The notes below the pieces were generated by a model. The model had not been told where the DNA came from. It ran no database searches and worked only from the letters and a program-made list of their open reading frames with translations. 15,152 nt of DNA from Obelidium mucronatum (Eukaryota > Chytridiomycota > Chytridiomycetes > Chytridiales > Chytriomycetaceae). Positions 8,005 to 15,152 of this stretch are shown one piece after another; the stretch's first letter is position 1; each line of letters begins with the position of its first letter. The translations under genes were made by a program, and so were the position numbers. The DNA lies in contig JAIVFH010000544.1 in the NCBI GenBank assembly GCA_025765595.1, positions 1 to 15,152 of the forward strand, written 5' to 3'.

Positions 8005-9780
8005 TCAACACCTGCGGGAGTACAGCTCTCCCAGCCACAACACCTGCTCATGCTCCCGACAATACCTCGAAATAGAAAACACGGACTGCGTTTTAAGACC
8101 AAACAGTTCACCAAGCCGTTCCCTCATTTGCCCCACTTCCGGGTCCATAATCCGTTCTTCAAGAGCTTCAGGTCCTCGCGCAATCAATTCTTGAATCCCG
8201 GGAGAATCAGTTCTCGAAGGATCCACAAACGTATCCAATCCATTCGCCATAGCAAACACTTGAAGCTGGCCAAGCGCCAATTGCCTTGATCGCGACGGTG
8301 GAACAATCGCACCATAAAGAGCACCCGTTTTCAAATCTGAAATAACTTCCAACGAGCCACCAACGTTTGTGCAAACAACCGGTAACCCACAGAGCCCCGC
8401 TTCACCAATCGCCAACGGCAAACCCTCCGTGATTGAAGAGTTTACAAAGATCCAACCGGTGGGGAGAACCAACGACGGGTTCCCGAGTCCCTTTAAAATC
8501 ACATTTGATTCCAAATTCAGTTCCTTGATGGCCATTCGGCAGGCCAAGGTATACGCCATGTCTACTTCAGGTGATCCGTAAACGTGGAGTTGGTAGCTCT
8601 TGAGTTTGAACTCGTGAACGACGTGGTACGCGGCCTTGATTGCATTCATGACGTCTTTGAGAGGAGAAATGTGGGACAACATGACTGCGGTCGGTGTCTT
8701 TCGTGCGAGTTCTCTTTTGATGCTGAATCGTTTCAAGTTCATTCCATTCAATACAGCCGAACATTTCGAATGTAAGGCAACTCGTTCGAACTCGTTCATG
8801 TATTTTCCTGTTTTTCAAGCATTTTGGAAGATTAGTGGTCCAAATAACAAATATCTACGAAAAAAATAATAAATACCTCCAGCCAAATGCGCCGCCCACA
8901 TGACATTCTGAATATTTGTACAAGGCGTAACATAATCCGCCCGATTATAAATCAACCGCGTACACAGCCTTGTCAACCCAATAAAACCAATCTGCGTAAA
9001 CACCGGCATCCCATCCCTACAAAGCGCATACATCCTCTCTCTAAAAAGCATCCCATGGTCCCACACAATCACAGAAGACCCATAAATCACTTTCGAAATA
9101 ACCGCAATCAGCGACTGCGTCCCATGATGCGACACATGGATAACAGGGACCTTGGGGATCTCTTTACTCAGAATCAACAAGAGCCTCGACGTGAGTGTGA
9201 AAAGCATACTAATATGCGCCAGCGTTGGGCTTTCATGCTTCAACAACTGATGCGCCTTTTCCATCTCTTTCGCCTTTTTCAAAAAGAGTTTCATCCAGAC
9301 GCGTTGAGTCAACGGGTGATTCCAAGACAACTTCCAATCATGTGTTCGAAAGTATTTATACAATGACACAATCATATGTTCATCGTGTTGGATCCGGGAG
9401 CTATCCAAATCCTGCGTCATGATTGCTTCCACAAGTTGTTTCACCAACGGCACAAACACGGCGGCAACAACCGCGTCCGTTGTCTTGTTTGCACGGACCC
9501 GCAAATCCCCAAACGCTGTCGTCTTGTAAAAGTTTTCCATGGGGCTTCCCAAGTCGTTGTCAAAGATTGGCAGGTAGATGATGGCTTTGATGTTCTTTTC
9601 GATTTGGTAGTCCTTTTTTTCGAGCTCCATTTCGGCGATTTCGGCGATGGCTGTCCAGCGCACGCTGGCGAGGGAGTCAACGACGTCGCGGCGGCAGGAT
9701 CCGACGCCGCCGCCGCCCGTGGGCCATGTTCCGCTGTCCAAACAAATCGCTTCTAACGTGTCTTCTTGATTCACGCTGCC
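8005..9780 (-). other. Copy B GT4 glycosyltransferase domain, PelF/DUF3492 type
   Basis: The domain starts in exon 10265-8877 and ends in exon 8807-8005 (intron 8876-8808, phase 1). The N-terminal Rossmann half shows a glycine loop TWPTGGGGVGSCRRD (near 9696-9730), the SHHGTQSLIAVISK segment (near 9106-9140) and VIVWDHGMLFRERM (near 9030-9070). These line up with PelF's GGVSSW, TGYAGLLGA and LLTEHGIYTKER. The C-terminal half shows MLSHISPLKDV, YQLHVYGSPEVDMAY, and the E-x7-E motif EGLPLAIGE (8401-8427) followed by GLPVVCTNVGGSLEVI, typical of GT4 retaining enzymes binding a nucleotide sugar. Both catalytic glutamates of the E-x7-E are present. A short acidic, Gly/Ser-rich linker (near 9770-9835) precedes it. 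The GT4/PelF family call is firm; the sugar substrate is unknown. Confidence 0.9.
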
Positions 9781-12700
9781 GCCATCAAACTGATCAAAGG
9801 AAGATATATTCTCGCTGTCCCCACCGTTCCCCATAATTAATAAATCAGAAAAGCGAATCTGTAAGCGGGTCCGGGTGGCGGGTTTATCCGCAACGTACAA
9901 GACGTTATTCAGGTGATCCCTGTTCTCCTCCAAATACCGGACCGCGTCGCTGGATTTCCCAGTGAATCGGAGTTTCCAATACATTGTCAAGGCGGGTTCC
10001 TTGCGTAGAATGGTTTGGTCCAAGATCCGTGCAAAGACGCCCGGGATTTTGCCGGCGCGCCAGGTTGCCCAGAGGATATCGCGTTGGTAGCGGGTCACGT
10101 AGGGGGTGGGGGTGCAGTATTCGATTTTTTGGAGGTTGAGGAAGAAGGGGAAGTGGGTGCGATTGAATTCGTAGCGGCGGTGCGCATTGAGGTCGCGGGT
10201 GAGGAGTTCGCAGCTGTCGTAAATGTTTTTGGGGGGTGGGAGTTTCATGATTCCGTAGTGGTCGTCTTGAATATTCACAAAAAAAGAGTTTTAGCCAAAG
10301 AAGCGTTTTGAAAAAAGGAAGTCTAAAAGACAATTTACCCAAGATTTCTGGAGGTGTTGGGATCTCATCTCTTGACGAAATAGCATTCAAAGAAACCAAA
10401 ACAGTTTGGGCTCCAGTCGTATCCAAAACCGTTCGCGTAACAACATGCTTTGGATGCGAGTAATCATACTTGATCAAAAGATTCGTTCCCAAAACACCAT
10501 CACAATATTTAACAGTCCACGGCTGAAGCGGCGCCTCGGAATCCGAAAACGGTGCATACTCAACCGCCAACTTCCACGCTGGATTATCTCTTCTCGTGAA
10601 AATTGCGCGACTCGGAGTCTTGCTCACCAACGGAAGGTTATACCCAAACTCTACAGTAATCACAACATCCGCCTTGGACACCTTATTCTTCCGCTTCAAT
10701 TCCGCTAATCGAATCAACCCCAGCAAGGGCCCATTCGTGTAAAACCTGTGCACCTCTGTCGACTCCTTATACAGCTTCAACGAATCCGATGGAACTTCAT
10801 GATCAAACACTAATCTACTATCCGGAAACTTGTCATCCACCGCATTAAACGTATACACATGCATTTTGACAACAGCACCCGCGGGACTCAAAAACTTTTC
10901 ATGCACAAGCCGAAGCGCATCGCGAGACTTTTCAACCAAAACTCTTGCCGTTGGTTTATCAGAGTCTTTCGGGGTCCAGTCTTTGGGTTTCCCGCCCGCG
11001 TATCGAATCAGATCCAAGTATACGGATTTGGTGTCCAAACTCTCTCTATTAATGCCGCTGCTGCTTGTTCCACGGGTGTTGTTCTCGTGAGGTCGTACAA
11101 GCGCTGTTGTAGCTACATCGGCGCCTTCCAAGACTTCAATGCGGTCTAGGATCGAGTCTTTGAAGTGGTGGATTCTGGATATCCCGAGCTCGGATCTGCG
11201 TTGGAAGTCTGCAATGACTTGGCTGCGGCGGAAGAGAAGCAGTTGGTTGATTTGATCAAACATTGTTTGATTGAAACTGTGTAAAAGGCATAAGGGGGCG
11301 CGGGTGATGAGGGGTAAGTGGGCGACTTCTCTGGAGAAGGAGGTGTCGCAGGTGATTGCAAAGTAATAGACTGCGAAATGGACGTTGATTGTGTCGGACA
11401 GTTTCCCGAGGACGGAGCGGCCAATTATCGTGTTGTGGCGTTGGAGTGTGACATTGATGCCGTCGCAGTTGGCTGCGAAGGATGAAATCCGGGATGTCAT
11501 GATGGACATGAGAATGCAGTGTTCCATGATTACGTTTAGAGGCGCATAGTTTTTATCGGGCTTGAATAATAATCGCTGCAGCTTGCCTACAAGGGTGGTG
11601 GGTGCCAAGTTGCAGAGGCCAAGCGCATGCTGTTTTGCGTTTGCAGAATCGTCGGCTGAAGCCAACGAATTCCATTCCTTGGCGATCGCAATCAGGAATT
11701 TCCGCTCCTCGTCAGTAAAATGGCCACCTCCCCAATATCTGTTGATATCCACTCCAAAAGACGAACACTTTGACACTTCAAATTCGCTATTGGATATAAT
11801 TTTGGCGCAGTGAAGAGCATTCGCGGAACCCAGCTCCCGACGAATCCGATGCGGCAGATCCGGTAGTGTTTCCCCAACACATGTTCAACAAAACCTCCAT
11901 CACACATGCCCTTGAATGAGTCCATCCTAATTCCTCGGAAAGCTCATGAACAATACTCTCGCATAGCATCATGGCCTTCTCAGAGTCACTCACTTTCGAA
12001 ATGCGCGAAACAAAAATCTCCAGTACATTGTCGCCGCTCTCATTGTCCGATTTCGCTAGCGATCGCAGAGTATTCCACGCCACCAGGCCTCTAGAACACC
12101 AGGTACCTTCTCTTATAACCAAAAGTCCTGACCCAAACCATTGAATTCCGAGCTGAAGGACTAGAATCAAGTCATTTGATGAAGCTTGCAAGCGCGTCAA
12201 TCAGTTGAGCGGTGCTAATGGCGTGTTCAAAGAGACGAAGGCATTCCAACCCCACAGGCGAGTGCTGAGAACACTGTTTGAAGGTATCTTTTTGTTCCAA
12301 CAATTGCTTCGCGTATAGGCTTGCGTTGGCTACGGGTAAAGTCGTTGGACTTGTATCCCACCGCTCTTTGACCTGATGTTCTCAAACTGGGACCTAATGG
12401 AAAAAAAAAAATCGAGTCAGAAATGAGTCAGAAAGAAAGAGTAATAAGGAAGGCAGGCGATTGGAAACAAACCGATAGAGATATCATAATACGGCGACCT
12501 CGTCCTCTCTCTAAACCGCACAACCAAACAACAAATCGCAAAACCCCAGCACCCCAACCCAGTAGCCAAAAGCGAATAAGTCTGATCCCCCATCACACCT
12601 ATCAAAGTCGATGAAACAACCAACCCAACAAAAATCGAACCCGCCAAAAACTTGTTCAACAAGTGCTCATCCACCTGTAACAAACATCTTGTTGAATAGC

Positions 12701-13189
12701 CCGACCAAGAGACCCGTCAAATTGACGCATGCAGTTGAATATGTCCAAAACACTGAATACACGGTTCCTGAGAAATACGGCATAGATGCCAGGTGAGACT
12801 GGAAACGAAAACAAACACCGCCAAAACGCGGATCGCGAAGCCTTTTAGTTCGATACGGTAAATGTTGTCGGTGTATTCTTGGTAATCGCGGATAAGGTCT
12901 TGGGGTCGTCGACGGCTGTTAGGTTCGCGTATTTGAAGTTGTTGATTCGTTCAGAGCATGAAGCGATAGTTAACTCGAGGAACCCGGATGCTAAGAGTAA
13001 GTAGATTGTTGCAAATGCCATTCCAGGCACCGTTGATGTTTTCGATACTTGATGTGACACCGCCAGTTCCAAAGAGAATCGCGAATTTGTCAATGAAGAT
13101 GATGACAAAGTACAAGAACCCAAAGACAATTGCAGGAGCTTCAAGTTGAAAAAGCCTGGAAAAAAAGCATAAATTTAGAAGCCAAAAAG

Positions 13190-13226
<37 letters not shown>

Positions 13227-15152
13227 GCCGAATTTCTAATACTCACAAAGCCCCACGATTGACTTTATCAACTTGATACTTTTTAGCCAAAGTCTCTACT
13301 CCTTGCTTCGCCAACGCATCCCACTCTGCCGAAAACATTTTAACGCTTCCCGGCGCAACAGCGCTCCGCTGCATAAACCAAGTCATCAACGGCCGCTCCC
13401 ACTTGAACTGCTCGATCCGCTCCTTGATCCTCACATCCATCCCCACCACCGGATTCTTCAGCGCATTCTCAAGACGATCTGAAAACCACTCGGTCGCGCT
13501 TCGTTCCCACTGCCGCACCTTGCGATCCATCTCCTCTGGACTCTCGGTCTCATCCTTGACGGGTCTCTTGACCACAGATTCATAGGATTTGAGGATATAG
13601 TCTTTGGAAGTGAGTTTCACGGCTGACGGCCACGCGAGGTATTCTTTTGCGATTTGGCTGTATTTGAAGAACATGAAGCAGGTTGTTAACGCCATGACTC
13701 CGAGGTAGAGGCCCCACACGACTTTCGGGTATCTGTCGTCGACCAGCGCGAAGCGGGATAGGATGGGGGATATCATGAGACAGGCGATACTTTGGATACA
13801 GACTAATGGGCCAGGGGATTTGTAGAATGCAATGGCCGGGTCTCGGAATGCAACGAGCACGGCGTACATGATCATGTAGAGGCCGAAAATCATGGATGAG
13901 ATGGCGCCCAGGGCTATGAGGAGCCAGTCGTGGGATACGGCCAAGAAGATGGATGCGGCCACCAGGATTGCAACAAAAATCAGGAATGAGATGGAGGCAA
14001 CGAGGCGGTGCGATACAGCCACAATCATTACGGTTAAACTCATTTGGTAGAAGTAGAAGGACATTGTTCTTCCGAAACTGTTCATCAAAGCACCGACAAA
14101 TGGGAAACTCACTGTGATGATACCAAATTTTGAACATGACGTTTCACAACAGAGGGAGATAACATACCTAATAAAGCAATAGACGCGGCTTGAAGAGTAA
14201 TAGTATCCATTCGATTACTAAAAAACAACCCACTGGACAGAGTCGCATTCATGACGATATCAATCAGAATCGGGTAAATGTAAATATAAGAATTCGCAAT
14301 CATTCGTCCCATTTTGAAATCCAAGTTTTGATGCTGATCTTCAACGACTTCAGATGGTTCAATTTCCACCACTGCCTTCTCGGCAGCACGCATCTTTTGC
14401 CGCTGCGCTCTGTGGAATCGGTGCGCCAACTGCAGACTTGACAGACAGAATATATCCTGAAGAGTTGATTGAGTCGTGGCCATTTCGAGACATACAGCTA
14501 CTTGATCGTGTTCTGGAAGAATTTGGGTAGACATGGTTGTGATTGCGAGATCTAGTTCCATATATGCACAGCGGCGACAAGCTTTCCGGATTGTGAATGC
14601 AAGGCAACAAAGCGCGTAGCTGAATTCGCGATCCCCATGATCCACAAACGTTCGTAACAGTTTCTCCATCACCGCGCACATTTGAGATACATTGTTGAGA
14701 CCTGCGCTGGATCGTGTTTGTCGACCAAAATATTCAACGAGTTCTTCCTCGGCCAAGTTGGTTGGTGTGTATTTCTTTTCCAGCATGTTTAACATGGTGT
14801 CGAAAAATGCTTTTGAGGAGTGCGGTTAAGGGTGTGGGGTGTTGGACTTTTTTTTTTCATTAAGATTATTCTTACCTTCTTGAGTAACCAGCAAAAACTC
14901 GACACAATCGTTCACATATAGTGCAACTGACTTCAAGTATTCCGCCTCTCCCGGGGTAGCAGCCGTGCCTTCAATCGATTGAATCACGCTCCCAGAATTT
15001 CGCACAAACGAGAGCATTTTCGACCGATAAGTTGATTTGATTTCATGTACTACTCGGATAGGTACCGGGATTTTAAATTCCGTGTTTTTGTCCTTTTGGG
15101 CACTGGAAGCAGGTAAGAAACTCTATAAAATAAGAATAACAAAAACAAAAAA
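8005..15152 (-). CDS. Copy B of the giant polytopic membrane protein with C-terminal PelF-type GT4 glycosyltransferase, 5' end outside the window
   Basis: Exons: 15102-14876, 14809-14168, 14111-13247, 13155-12473, 12393-10339, 10265-8877, 8807-8005 (TGA stop). Introns: 66, 56, 91, 79, 73 and 69 nt, all GT-AG, plus a partial intron from 15103 off the right edge. Order in the protein: soluble region, membrane block 1, charged insert, membrane block 2, long soluble linker, GT4 domain. The last two exons and most of 11776-10339 are single clean frames. Single-base frame breaks are inferred by comparison with copy A near 13045, 12900, 12795, 12680, 12320, 12184, three between about 12110 and 12030, and 11860. 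Expected role: transfer of a sugar from a nucleotide-sugar donor to a growing extracellular polysaccharide, with the catalytic domain cytosolic and the helices anchoring it or forming the exit path. Fungal Gtb3 (galactosaminogalactan synthesis, GT4 plus many helices) is the nearest idea I can offer; I cannot verify orthology. Confidence 0.82.
9780..12393 (-). other. Copy B soluble linker between membrane region and glycosyltransferase
   Basis: About 850 residues with no hydrophobic helix and no domain I recognise. It spans exon 12393-10339 and the first part of exon 10265-8877; intron 10338-10266 is phase 1. Recognisable blocks shared with copy A are GWTHSRACVMEVLL, FGVDINRYWGGGHF, CDTSFSREVAHLPL, FRRSQVIADFQRRSELG, YAPFSDSEAPLQPW and KYDYSHPKH. 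The following exon opens DDHYGIMKLPPPKNIYDS and carries QRDILWATWRAGKIPGV and LQIRFSDLLIMG. Because it is conserved between divergent copies, it is probably a folded regulatory or polymer-binding region. The stretch 12190-11850 is broken by several single-base shifts. Confidence 0.65.
13156..13246 (-). other. 91-nt intron present in copy B only
   Basis: The donor is GTGAGTATT at 13246 and the acceptor TTTTTTCCAG at 13156; phase 2. It splits a leucine codon between RGA and LFQLEAP. Copy A encodes the same RGALLFQLEAP without interruption near 2815, so the intron was gained by B or lost by A after duplication. Its interior is dominated by a long homopolymer. Confidence 0.85.
13190..13225. repeat. 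36-base homopolymer (A on the plus strand)
   Basis: An uninterrupted run of 36 A lies inside the copy-B-specific intron; in transcript sense it is a U tract about 33 nt upstream of the acceptor AG. Its exact length is unreliable in any sequencing technology. Confidence 0.9.
14168..15102 (-). other. Copy B N-terminal cytosolic exons within the window
   Basis: Exon 15102-14876 follows a CTTCCAG acceptor and reads AQKDKNTEF to YVNDCVEFLLVTQE. Intron 14875-14810 (GTAAGA donor, CAAAAG acceptor) is phase 1. Exon 14809-14168 is one unbroken frame with NLAEEELVEYFGRQTRSS, RKACRRCAYMELDLA and DQVAVCLEMATTQSTLQ, then the first helix. It provides the reference used to locate the frame breaks in copy A. 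Confidence 0.78.
15103..15152 (-). other. Partial intron of copy B at the right edge
   Basis: The acceptor TGCTTCCAG at 15103 corresponds exactly to the 4689 acceptor of copy A. The donor lies beyond the window. AT-rich sequence with a pyrimidine-rich tract fits an intron. Confidence 0.65.

Larger units (their letters stand above)
12473..14300 (-). other. Copy B membrane region (two blocks of helices with a soluble insert)
   Basis: Block 1 (about 14300-13640) carries ANSYIYIYPILIDIVMNA, FLIFVAILVAASIFLAV, GLYMIMYAVLVAF and VVWGLYLGVMALTTCFMFF. The soluble insert (about 13640-13250) has KLTSKDYILKSYES, RKVRQWERSATEWF and ERIEQFKWERPLMTWF. Block 2 (about 13150-12495) begins APAIVFGFLYFVIIFIDKF and ends GLGCWGFAICCLVVRF. 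Twelve to thirteen candidate helices in all. Introns 14167-14112 and 12472-12394 match copy A in place and phase; intron 13246-13156 does not. Confidence 0.75.

Noticed and set aside
8887..9756. Plus-strand open frames opposite the glycosyltransferase exon
   Set aside because: They lie antisense to a clean exon with recognisable GT4 motifs, and show unnatural His/Arg-rich composition.

Overview
The window looks like eukaryotic nuclear DNA, most likely fungal. Both protein-coding loci are on the minus strand and are cut by short GT-AG introns (56-128 nt, plus one of 279 nt). No bacterial operon layout, tRNA, rRNA or transposase was seen. An early-diverging (for example zoosporic) fungus is my best guess, but the sequence alone does not settle the lineage.

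Nearly everything belongs to two tandem, same-direction copies of one giant gene. Copy B (15152 down to 8005, 5' end outside the window) reads from an N-terminal soluble region, through about 12-13 hydrophobic segments in two blocks, a soluble region of roughly 850 residues, and a C-terminal GT-B fold glycosyltransferase of family GT4. That last domain resembles bacterial PelF (DUF3492 plus Glycos_transf_1). Copy A (7320 down past base 1) has the start and the membrane part, but its glycosyltransferase exons lie beyond the left edge. Joining A's 5' part to B's 3' part suggests a protein of roughly 2,900 residues and a tandem period of about 10.3-10.4 kb.

Layout from left to right: copy A soluble exons (1-2059), copy A membrane exons (2134-3890), copy A N-terminal exons (3890-5880), a 279-nt intron holding GC-rich palindromes (5881-6159), two GC-rich first exons (6160-7320), an intergenic spacer (7321-8004), copy B glycosyltransferase (8005 to about 9780), copy B soluble region (to 12393), copy B membrane region (to about 14300), copy B N-terminal part (to the right edge).

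Four intron positions are shared by the copies with identical phase. One intron is private to A (1261-1325) and one to B (13156-13246). Both copies carry many single-base frame breaks. These look more like consensus errors or very recent decay than old pseudogenes, because the sequence on each side is still coding-like and similar between copies. One +1 break sits at exactly the same codon in both copies. By analogy with PelF, and with fungal galactosaminogalactan synthesis, the likely role is synthesis and membrane passage of an extracellular polysaccharide. That is inference.
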